Below are positions 1 through 5,139 of a stretch of DNA of 5,139 bases, in pieces. The position numbers and the translations under genes are program-made. The stretch comes from Candidatus Nanopelagicaceae bacterium (GTDB lineage: Bacteria > Actinomycetota > Actinomycetes > Nanopelagicales > Nanopelagicaceae), in the NCBI GenBank assembly GCA_023260175.1, contig JALQWD010000143.1, positions 1 to 5,139 of the forward strand, read 5' to 3'. Under the pieces are notes generated by a model that saw only the letters and a program-made list of their open reading frames with translations, was not told the origin of the DNA and searched no databases. How positions within the stretch are numbered: the first letter of the stretch is position 1; every line of letters starts with the position of its first letter.

Positions 1-903
1 GAAAGCCTGCAGAACTTCGCGCTTGGTGTTCATTACAAACGGCCCCATCCAAGCAACCGGTTCCTTAATTGGCTCGCCACCAAGAATGAAAAGTTCCATT
101 TCAGGTGAACGTGATTCTTGAATATTCGCAGCGCGCACAACAATCATGTCACCTTCACCGAAAACAGTTAATTGACCCATCTGCACTGGACGTGATTCTT
201 CGCCCACAAATCCATGACCGGCAAGTGTGTAAACAAGCGCGTTGTAATCCTTGCGCCATGGCAAACGAATTTCAGCACCTGGTTGCAAAGTTGCATGAAT
301 TAAAGTGATTGGAGTTTGCGTTGAACCAGGACCTTGATGACCAGCTAGCTCACCAGCGATCACGCGAATTAGCGCACCGCCATCTTCACTTGATAGCAAT
401 GCAACCTCACTTGCACGTAAATCTTGATATGCCGGAGGTGACCACTTCTTAGCAGCAGGCAAGTTAACCCAAAGTTGGAAACCGTGGAATAAACCACCGC
501 TCATCACCAATGACTCTGGTGGAGTTTCGATATGCAAAATTCCAGCACCAGCTGTCATCCATTGTGTGTCGCCATCAGTAATGGTTCCGCCACCGCCGTT
601 GTTATCGAAGTGATCGAAAATTCCGTCAATAATGTAAGTAACTGTTTCAAAACCGCGATGCGGGTGCCACGGAGTTCCCTTTGGTTCACCTGGCGCATAT
701 TCAACTTCACCCATTTGATCTAAGTGAATAAATGGATCTAAATCTGCAAGATCAACTCCGTGGAATGCGCGACGTACAGGAAAACCTTCGCCTTCGAATC
801 CTTGAGGTGCGGTTGTGACTGATTTTATTTTTCTAGGACGTGCGCCAACCGGTGCAATCACCTTAGGCAAGATTGTTATATCTGAAACTGTTACTGCTGG
901 CAT
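1..903 (-). CDS. Pirin family protein (bicupin), 3' end cut by window edge
   Basis: The reading frame runs open from ATG at 903 to base 1 (301 codons, no stop), starting MPAVTVSDITIL. It reads as a pirin, a cytoplasmic iron-binding double-cupin protein. Family members include quercetinase-like dioxygenases and regulatory proteins that bind other enzymes or transcription factors, so the substrate cannot be named. The N-terminal cupin carries the pirin signature HPHRGFETVTY (residues 80-90). The expected four metal ligands are all present: His80, His82, His124 and Glu126 (GAGILHIE). The second cupin covers roughly residues 190-275. The last visible residues (MNTKREVLQAF) resemble the usual pirin C-terminus, so probably only about 10-20 residues are missing. 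The gene begins 14 bases after the aminotransferase stop and is probably co-transcribed with it. The family call is very secure; the role is not. Confidence 0.95.
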   Translation of the reverse strand, partial: MPAVTVSDITILPKVIAPVGARPRKIKSVTTAPQGFEGEGFPVRRAFHGVDLADLDPFIHLDQMGEVEYAPGEPKGTPWHPHRGFETVTYIIDGIFDHFDNNGGGGTITDGDTQWMTAGAGILHIETPPESLVMSGGLFHGFQLWVNLPAAKKWSPPAYQDLRASEVALLSSEDGGALIRVIAGELAGHQGPGSTQTPITLIHATLQPGAEIRLPWRKDYNALVYTLAGHGFVGEESRPVQMGQLTVFGEGDMIVVRAANIQESRSPEMELFILGGEPIKEPVAWMGPFVMNTKREVLQAF

Positions 904-914
904 ATTTAATTCAA

Positions 915-919
915 CCTTT
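915..919 (-). promoter_or_regulatory. Ribosome binding site of the pirin gene
   Basis: On the minus strand, AAAGG overlaps the TAA stop of the upstream aminotransferase gene and lies 11 bases before the pirin ATG at 903. The spacing is slightly long but usable. The overlap with the stop codon suits translation by ribosomes finishing the upstream gene, which supports a two-gene operon. Confidence 0.5.
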
Positions 920-2117
920 AAAGTGCTTTTTCTATTCCTGCAATCAAGCGATCTACATCATCTTTAATCGAATACGGCGCAAGTCCTGCGCGCAGCGCTC
1001 CACCATCACCTAAACCTAACTTGTGTGAAGCTTCAAATGCATAGAAATTATGGCAAGGTGCATTCACTTTTGCAGATGCAAGTGATTTGTAAATATCTAC
1101 GCCATTCTTACCTTTAAAACTAAAGTAAAGAGTAGGTGTGCGATCTTTTGCATGCCCATAAGTTGTTACGCCAGGCAGCGATTTGATGGCGCTTTCCATG
1201 TAATCAAATAGAGGATGCTCATACTCTTCTAGTGCACGCATAGATTTAACAATCTTTTCACGACGGGTACCTGTTGCTTCGTGATCCATGCCTGCAATGA
1301 AATCAATTGATGCTGTTACGCCAGCCATAATTTCATATGGCAGGGTTCCGAATTCAAAGCGCTCAGGGACTACCGTGGTTGATGGCGCTAACTTGTCGTT
1401 CTTGATTGATTCTAAAAGAGCAGGATCTGCCACCATAGTGCCGCAGTGCGGGCCGAAAATCTTGTATGAAGAGAAGCCGATGAAATCAGCGCCAATGGCT
1501 TTGAAATCAATTGCTGCATGCGGTGTTAGATGGACTGCATCCACTAAGAACAGGGCGCCAACGGAATGGACGGCTTTGGCAATTGCTGCGATATCCGGCT
1601 TAGTACCTAAGGTATTGGCAGCGCCTGTGCATGCTACAAATTTTGTCTTATTCGTTAAAAGCGATGAGATTGCTTCGACTGGAAGTTCAGCTGTTTGTGG
1701 ATCAAATTCTGCCCATTTAACAGTTGCGCCTTTTGCTTCTGCTGCCTGAACCCAGGGGCGAATATTTGAATCATGATCTAAACGAGTAACAATAATTTCA
1801 TCGCCGGGGCCCCAGCCTTTAGCCAAGTTGCGCGACATGTCGTAAGTCAGTTGAGTCCAACTGCGTCCGTAAATCACACCTTTAGAATCGCAATTTAAAA
1901 GATCAGCAACAGCATTGCGATAGCCTTGCACGCAATCTTCTGCGTTCTGCTCAGAAATAGTTACGGTATTGCGATTCGAAGTGGGTTGCGTGATTGCTGC
2001 AGCGATTGCTTCACCAACTGATTTTGGAACTTGCGAGCCACCCGGTCCATCAAAGAATGCGATACCTGATTCAAGTGATGGAAATTCTTTTCGAATGCGA
2101 TTTACGTCGTATGCCAT
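918..2117 (-). CDS. Class V aminotransferase, cysteine desulfurase-like (VC1184-type)
   Basis: A complete 399-residue PLP-dependent fold-type I enzyme of the class V aminotransferase / cysteine desulfurase superfamily. The opening IRKEFPSL...FFDGPGGSQVP (residues 8-31) and GTLPYEIMAG (257-266) fit the cysteine-desulfurase-like VC1184 group, whose reaction is not established. Visible active-site parts are the PLP lysine Lys219 (SSYKIFGPHCG), Asp193 for the pyridine nitrogen (VDAVH), His115 at the ring-stacking position (LDHDSN), and Arg376 (GGALRAGLAPY) at the carboxylate-binding position. The mobile catalytic cysteine of SufS/IscS is not at its normal place: the matching segment reads CHNFYAFE, with Tyr359 roughly where SufS has Cys. 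Cys355 lies four residues earlier. It may therefore be a lyase, desulfurase or transaminase with another substrate. An in-frame TAG four codons upstream (2127-2129) fixes ATG 2117 as the first usable ATG. Pirin follows 14 bases downstream. Confidence 0.93.
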   Translation of the reverse strand: MAYDVNRIRKEFPSLESGIAFFDGPGGSQVPKSVGEAIAAAITQPTSNRNTVTISEQNAEDCVQGYRNAVADLLNCDSKGVIYGRSWTQLTYDMSRNLAKGWGPGDEIIVTRLDHDSNIRPWVQAAEAKGATVKWAEFDPQTAELPVEAISSLLTNKTKFVACTGAANTLGTKPDIAAIAKAVHSVGALFLVDAVHLTPHAAIDFKAIGADFIGFSSYKIFGPHCGTMVADPALLESIKNDKLAPSTTVVPERFEFGTLPYEIMAGVTASIDFIAGMDHEATGTRREKIVKSMRALEEYEHPLFDYMESAIKSLPGVTTYGHAKDRTPTLYFSFKGKNGVDIYKSLASAKVNAPCHNFYAFEASHKLGLGDGGALRAGLAPYSIKDDVDRLIAGIEKAL

Positions 2118-2141
2118 TTGAGAAATCTATGCCCCAAATGG
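2114..2141. repeat. Dyad CCATTTG-N14-CAAATGG around the aminotransferase start
   Basis: Two perfect 7-base inverted arms (2114-2120 and 2135-2141) flank a 14-base centre. The centre contains the TAGATT -10 candidate and one arm contains the ATG start codon. Binding of a dimeric regulator here would cover the promoter and the transcription start. If the transcript is leaderless, the dyad cannot form as an RNA hairpin, which would favour a DNA operator. A 7-base arm pair can occur by chance. Confidence 0.35.
2124..2129 (-). promoter_or_regulatory. Putative leaderless -10 element of the aminotransferase gene
   Basis: The minus strand reads TAGATT, matching the actinobacterial -10 pattern TAnnnT, and its end lies six bases before the ATG at 2117. 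That spacing would start the transcript at or next to the A of the ATG. No good Shine-Dalgarno sequence is present; the only G run (GGGG, 2132-2135) is 14 bases from the start. No convincing -35 box is visible, because the -35 position falls inside the tRNA terminator stem. The leaderless start is inferred. Confidence 0.45.
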
Positions 2142-2169
2142 AAAAAGCGCCACGATAAGTGGCGCTTTT
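2142..2169 (-). terminator. Intrinsic terminator after tRNA-Tyr
   Basis: A perfect 11-bp inverted repeat has arms at 2143-2153 and 2159-2169 and a five-base loop. On the minus strand the GC-rich core GTGGCGC is followed by TTTTT (2146-2142). It starts nine bases after the tRNA 3' end, in the right place and direction to end the tRNA-Tyr transcript. The stem also ends in A/T pairs on both sides, so it could act weakly in the opposite direction. Confidence 0.85.
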
Positions 2170-2177
2170 AACGCTTG

Positions 2178-2259
2178 TGGTAGATGAAGGATTTGAACCT
2201 TCGAAGGCAGAGCCGGCGGATTTACAGTCCGCTCCCATTGGCCGCTCGGGCAATCTACC
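2178..2259 (-). tRNA. tRNA-Tyr (anticodon GUA)
   Basis: The minus strand folds as an 82-base tRNA. The acceptor arms are GGTAGAT (2259-2253) and ATCTACC (2185-2179), perfectly paired, with discriminator A at 2178. The anticodon stem GCGGA/TCCGC encloses loop CTGTAAA, giving anticodon GUA (2225-2223), which reads tyrosine codons UAU and UAC. The T arm is GAAGG-TTCAAAT-CCTTC. A long variable arm lies between the anticodon and T stems, as expected for bacterial tRNA-Tyr (class II). The bases after the discriminator are CAA, so the CCA end is not encoded and must be added after transcription. Confidence 0.97.
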
Positions 2260-2272
2260 GTTAAGCGGCGTA

Positions 2273-2300
2273 AGGTTATCAGGGTTCAGAGTCTGGCAAA
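2273..2300 (-). promoter_or_regulatory. Candidate promoter of tRNA-Tyr
   Basis: On the minus strand an extended -10 element TGATAACCT (2281-2273) lies 13 bases before the tRNA 5' end. A weak -35 candidate TTTGCC (2300-2295) is 16 bases upstream of the TAACCT hexamer. The spacing would give a 5' leader of roughly six bases for RNase P to remove. The spacer between the LuxR stop and the tRNA is only 48 bases and shows no terminator for the LuxR gene, so read-through from that gene is also possible. Confidence 0.5.
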
Positions 2301-2307
2301 AATCGAG

Positions 2308-3771
2308 CTAAATTAAGAACAATTCCTTAGCTTTTTCAACGGCCTTTTCGCGTCCATCGACCTCAAGTTTGCGGTAGATATTTCTTAAATGGGTCTTCAT
2401 CGTATTCATCGAGACATGTAGCGCTCCACCTATTTGGCTAATAGGTTTACCTGTAGATAGATGGCGAACTATTTCAAGCTCTCGGCTTGTCAAAGGAATT
2501 GGCAGATTTGAGCCATGCTTAGATTCATTTTCTCTTACGCGCTCCGTTATCAAACCTGCTAAATGCTCCAGAAAGAGAGTTGGTTTCTTAGCTATAGCTT
2601 TCAAAATAATATCTAACAGAAGTGTTTGGCGGAGAATGAACTCTACTTGCCCTGTCTCCTCTGCAATTTGCAATGCTTGCGACATGTAATCAATTGCAAG
2701 TGTTTCTTTGTCTTTGTAATAATCTGCATAAGCAACAAATTTATAGAGCTTCTCTCGCGGGGTCCGATCTGGAAGTTTTTTGATCCACTCAGACATATCT
2801 TTGCCATGGTATTCGTCAGCATATCCCCTGAAATGTCTTACCAAAACTAAGTCTGGAAGTCTCTTAAGTAGAGTCTCCATTCGTTCGATGTCTTTTATTG
2901 CATATCGACAATAAAGCTCATTTACATCTGGTATAAAATCCAAATTGTGTTTGAAGTTAAGTGTTGCCAACTTTTCTCGTTCTTTGCGAACAATATCTAG
3001 TGCTTCGGCAACTTGATTCTTTAATGCATACTCTCTTGATAAGAATCCGTCTGCCATGAAATACCATGGCCATTGAGAGTACCTTTCTGCCAAATCTTTT
3101 ACTTTTTCAAAAGTTTCAAATGCTTCTTTGTTGCGAGCTCCAACAAGTTGGCACCTAGCTAGTACATAGAGAGAATCAAGAGGCGCCATCAGCCCTGTAT
3201 AGCCATTTTGTTTTGCAATTTCTAAATTCTTGCGAGCTACTTCGGATGCACTCTTAAAATCTCCTTGTGTCATCAATAACATTGCTTCGACAGATTTCAC
3301 TAAGAAAAGCAGATTTACAGATTTTGCATCAACTTTATAATCATGCATTTTTTTGTAAGTGTCTTCGAGTTCCTCAATTTCGTCCAAAATCATCTGCTTC
3401 TGAGCTTTCAATCGCAAGATATCTAAGTACTCGCCCTCTTCGAGAGCTCCTAATTTTGGGTTATTTAAGAAATCGGAAGTAGAAATTACAAAATCATCGA
3501 ATCTTCCATAAGCCAAATTAATGTGAGACATTGCAACGTAAGTTGCTCCATCGATATAAGTTTCATCGCGTGTGCCTTTGAATTTATATTTAATAGTTTC
3601 AACTTTTGCCTCAGCGCCAATAAAATCGCACGCCACCAAATAAGCCATTAGATCTAGAACTTCATATGCCGCTCTACGCTCTGGGTTTCGCGCTAAGACT
3701 TTTTCGCCGTAGCTGCGCAGATCGTCTGAGCGCATCTGGAAAGCCATCTCGCGGAGGTCTACATGTGCCAT
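2308..3771 (-). CDS. TPR-like helical regulator with C-terminal LuxR-type HTH
   Basis: A complete 487-residue transcription factor. The C-terminal DNA-binding domain (about residues 427-482) is a clear LuxR/GerE helix-turn-helix: LTSRELEIVRHLSTG, then PISQIGGALHVS, then the recognition helix NTMKTHLRNIYRKLEV. The first ~410 residues are mostly helical and look like TPR/MalT-type repeats, for example 172-191 (SASEVARKNLEIAKQNG) and 358-375 (LAIDYMSQALQIAEETG). There is no response-regulator receiver domain, no Walker A motif, no signal peptide and no membrane segment. It resembles the C-terminal half of MalT/LAL regulators (about 900 residues) without their STAND ATPase. The helical part probably senses a ligand or protein partner, which is unknown. 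An in-frame TAG two codons upstream fixes ATG 3771 as the first ATG. No clear ribosome site precedes it. Base composition is AT-rich: ten sampled 60-base lines give 225/600 GC, against 162/360 in six lines of photolyase. Confidence 0.88.
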   Translation of the reverse strand: MAHVDLREMAFQMRSDDLRSYGEKVLARNPERRAAYEVLDLMAYLVACDFIGAEAKVETIKYKFKGTRDETYIDGATYVAMSHINLAYGRFDDFVISTSDFLNNPKLGALEEGEYLDILRLKAQKQMILDEIEELEDTYKKMHDYKVDAKSVNLLFLVKSVEAMLLMTQGDFKSASEVARKNLEIAKQNGYTGLMAPLDSLYVLARCQLVGARNKEAFETFEKVKDLAERYSQWPWYFMADGFLSREYALKNQVAEALDIVRKEREKLATLNFKHNLDFIPDVNELYCRYAIKDIERMETLLKRLPDLVLVRHFRGYADEYHGKDMSEWIKKLPDRTPREKLYKFVAYADYYKDKETLAIDYMSQALQIAEETGQVEFILRQTLLLDIILKAIAKKPTLFLEHLAGLITERVRENESKHGSNLPIPLTSRELEIVRHLSTGKPISQIGGALHVSMNTMKTHLRNIYRKLEVDGREKAVEKAKELFLI

Positions 3772-3778
3772 AGGCTAA

Positions 3779-3799
3779 GGGTGATATAAAAACTCACCC
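3779..3799. repeat. Dyad GGGTGA-N9-TCACCC across the -10 region of the LuxR gene
   Basis: Six-base inverted arms (3779-3784 and 3794-3799) enclose the T tract and most of the candidate -10 element of the regulator gene. A third copy, GGGTGAG, lies at 3816-3822. The layout suits an operator where a dimeric protein, perhaps the LuxR-type product itself, would control the promoter. The arm 3794-3799 is shared with the photolyase terminator, so part of the symmetry may simply reflect that. Confidence 0.35.
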
Positions 3800-3811
3800 A
3801 TTACGAGCCAA
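3783..3811 (-). promoter_or_regulatory. Candidate promoter of the LuxR-type regulator gene
   Basis: On the minus strand a -35 candidate TTGGCT (3811-3806) and a -10 candidate TATATC (3788-3783) are separated by 17 bases; each matches the consensus at four of six positions. Transcription would begin about five bases before the ATG at 3771, giving an almost leaderless mRNA. This agrees with the lack of a Shine-Dalgarno sequence. The elements overlap the photolyase terminator. Confidence 0.45.
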
Positions 3812-3822
3812 ATCAGGGTGAG
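3788..3822 (-). terminator. Probable intrinsic terminator after photolyase
   Basis: On the minus strand, CTCACCC (3822-3816) pairs with GGGTGAG (3799-3793) in a 7-bp stem with a 16-base loop, followed directly by TTTTT (3792-3788). It begins 15 bases after the photolyase stop codon. The loop is longer than in a typical strong terminator, so termination may be partial. It would otherwise separate photolyase transcription from the regulator gene. Confidence 0.55.
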
Positions 3823-3837
3823 AAGGCGCGGTGAAAC

Positions 3838-5130
3838 CTAGCCCTTAATCTCCTCCAGGCGAGCTAAGGACTCTAAGCGCTCAACCTTATGATCAACGAT
3901 TGGCGCAATGTAAGAGAGCCCGGGTTCATGAATTAATTCGGTAGGCACATCTGCAAGCTCTGGAATGAACTTACGGATGTAATCGCCGTTGGGATCAAAC
4001 TTACGCCCTTGTTCGGTTGGATTAAAAACTCTGTAATACGGAGAAGCATCAGTGCCGCATCCGGCGGTCCACTGCCATCCATGCGAATTACTTGCCGGAT
4101 CGAAATCAACTAAATGTTCCATAAAGAAATTTGCGCCGTGTTGCCATTCAATATGTAAATCTTTTACCAAGAAAGAGGCAACAACCATTCGAGTGCGGTT
4201 GTGCATCCATCCGGTGGTTAAAAGTTGTCGCATTGCGGCATCTACAAATGGATAGCCGGTCTTACCTTCGCACCATGCATTGAACTTATCGCCAGGTTGG
4301 TCATAGCGCATATTTGCAAAACGTTCTGCGTAATATTCATCGATAGTGTGCGGATTATGAAAAAGCACATCAGCATAAAACTCGCGCCAAGCGATTTCCT
4401 TGCGGAAAGTATCGTGAGCTTTGCTCATGCCCAAACCTTTAAGCAATGTTCGCGGATGAACTTCACCAAACTTCAAATGTGCGCTCATGCGACTCGTGCC
4501 ATCTATATCTGCCATGTTGCGCATTTCGTCATAACTATCTAGCGCGTTCTCTTTGAACCAAGTAAATCTCTCTAGCGCGGCGAGCTCTCCTGCTTTTGGA
4601 ATATCGCAATCAGTTTTCCAATCCGGAAATTGGCGTTGCTCTTTACTTGGTTTTAGCGCATTAATATTTCTAGGCGCTGCTACTGGATCTCGCCAACTAT
4701 GAGCCATCCAACCTTTATAGAAAGGTGTATAGACGCGATAGTTTGTATCGTCAGGTTTACGCACTCTACCGGGTGCAACGGCATATGGACTTCCAGTTTC
4801 GATCAAATTGATGCCCGCTGCTAAGACACGTTTATCGCGCGCTGCACCATATGGTTCATATTCCTTTGAAATATGAACTTCATTAGCGCTATAACTTCTT
4901 AGAACCTCAACTTGATCGCCTGCCACAACATGCAACCTGCCACCTAAAGAGTCATCTAGTTCGCGGAGCGAATTAGCTAAATATGCAAGTCGTTTACTGC
5001 CAGATTGTTTAATCAGTGCAGGATCTAAAATAAAAAGTGGAACAACTTCTTCAGAACTCTCAATTGCGGCAAGTAGTGCCGGGTTATCTGAAAGCCTTAA
5101 ATCTCGGCGGAACCAGAAGATATTACGCAT
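3838..5130 (-). CDS. phrB: Deoxyribodipyrimidine photolyase (class I CPD photolyase)
   Basis: A complete 430-residue DNA-repair flavoprotein that uses blue/near-UV light to split cyclobutane pyrimidine dimers. The N-terminal alpha/beta antenna domain (about 1-125) starts with the family signature FWFRRDLRLSDNPAL. The helical FAD domain covers about 200-430. Aligning by spacing to E. coli photolyase, the tryptophan triad is intact: Trp352, Trp329 and Trp308 (for Trp382, 359, 306). Asn348, facing flavin N5, is present (E. coli Asn378). Substrate-site residues Glu245, Trp248, Asn311, Met315 and Trp354 are also present, in EIAWREFY, MHNRTRM and GWQWTAGCGTDASPYYRVFNP. These favour CPD repair over a cryptochrome. 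The antenna pigment cannot be settled, though YEPYG..RD (91-99) resembles deazaflavin-type enzymes from memory. It is about 40 residues shorter than the E. coli enzyme. An in-frame TAA at 5134-5136 leaves ATG 5130 as the first ATG. Its promoter lies outside the window. Confidence 0.96.
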   Translation of the reverse strand: MRNIFWFRRDLRLSDNPALLAAIESSEEVVPLFILDPALIKQSGSKRLAYLANSLRELDDSLGGRLHVVAGDQVEVLRSYSANEVHISKEYEPYGAARDKRVLAAGINLIETGSPYAVAPGRVRKPDDTNYRVYTPFYKGWMAHSWRDPVAAPRNINALKPSKEQRQFPDWKTDCDIPKAGELAALERFTWFKENALDSYDEMRNMADIDGTSRMSAHLKFGEVHPRTLLKGLGMSKAHDTFRKEIAWREFYADVLFHNPHTIDEYYAERFANMRYDQPGDKFNAWCEGKTGYPFVDAAMRQLLTTGWMHNRTRMVVASFLVKDLHIEWQHGANFFMEHLVDFDPASNSHGWQWTAGCGTDASPYYRVFNPTEQGRKFDPNGDYIRKFIPELADVPTELIHEPGLSYIAPIVDHKVERLESLARLEEIKG

Positions 5131-5139
5131 TATTTAATC

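Noticed and set aside
105..723. Short plus-strand frames at 105-308 and 532-723
   Set aside because: They are antisense to the pirin gene, whose metal-site motifs show which strand is coding.
1288..1749. 153-codon plus-strand frame
   Set aside because: It lies wholly antisense to the conserved PLP-binding core of the aminotransferase, has no recognisable domain or ribosome site, and is a codon-bias shadow.
2071..2253. 60-codon minus-strand frame starting MPERPMGADCKSAG
   Set aside because: It is the translation of the tRNA-Tyr gene and its terminator, a well-known false ORF type, and it overlaps the aminotransferase start.
2178..2259. tRNA-Tyr as an integration (att) site
   Set aside because: No repeat of the tRNA 3' end was seen elsewhere in the window and no integrase gene is present.
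2626..3482. Plus-strand frames of 74 and 71 codons inside the LuxR gene
   Set aside because: They are antisense to a well-supported gene and have no features of their own; the Cys/Phe-rich peptides follow from AT-rich complement codons.
4225..4542. 105-codon plus-strand frame, with a second shorter one at 4052-4255
   Set aside because: Both are antisense to photolyase; the peptides are rich in Cys, Ile and His with no family resemblance.
5131..5139. Possible overlap of an upstream gene's stop with the photolyase start (TAATG)
   Set aside because: Only nine bases are available; the TAA touching the ATG is equally likely by chance in such AT-rich sequence.

Overview
The window holds four protein-coding genes and one tRNA gene, all on the minus strand. 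Listed in the order they are transcribed (right to left), they are: a class I cyclobutane-pyrimidine-dimer photolyase (3838-5130); a TPR-type regulator with a C-terminal LuxR DNA-binding domain (2308-3771); tRNA-Tyr(GUA) (2178-2259); a class V aminotransferase of the cysteine-desulfurase-like VC1184 type (918-2117); and a pirin-family bicupin that runs off the left edge (1-903). Gaps are short: 66 bases or less, apart from the tRNA-bearing spacer 2118-2307.

The organism is probably a small-genome actinobacterium of moderate-to-low GC, such as the freshwater Nanopelagicales (acI) group. This is inference. It rests on hand-counted GC near 45% in the photolyase gene, very compact spacing, a tRNA gene without an encoded CCA end, putative leaderless or near-leaderless starts, and an aminotransferase C-terminus (FYAFEAS...GGALRAGLAPY) that I recall as the actinobacterial style. 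It cannot be proved from this window.

Layout. At the right edge the photolyase has its flavin-site residues and tryptophan electron-transfer triad intact. Its stop is followed by a hairpin with a T tract, which overlaps a candidate promoter for the LuxR gene. Three copies of one 6-7 base arm in alternating orientation allow two mutually exclusive hairpins there. The LuxR gene is clearly more AT-rich than its neighbours. tRNA-Tyr follows with its own extended -10 promoter and a perfect 11-bp terminator. Only 24 bases separate that terminator from the aminotransferase start, and in that space lies a -10 element six bases from the ATG, framed by a 7-bp dyad that includes the start codon. The aminotransferase and pirin genes are 14 bases apart and look like one operon.

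The genes do not form an obvious pathway. Photolyase beside a sensor-like regulator could suggest a light or UV stress link. The aminotransferase-pirin pair could be a small redox or metabolic operon. Both links are guesses from proximity. I see no mobile element, CRISPR array or clearly new multi-gene system. The most unusual elements are the regulator without an NTPase domain and the two compact control regions.
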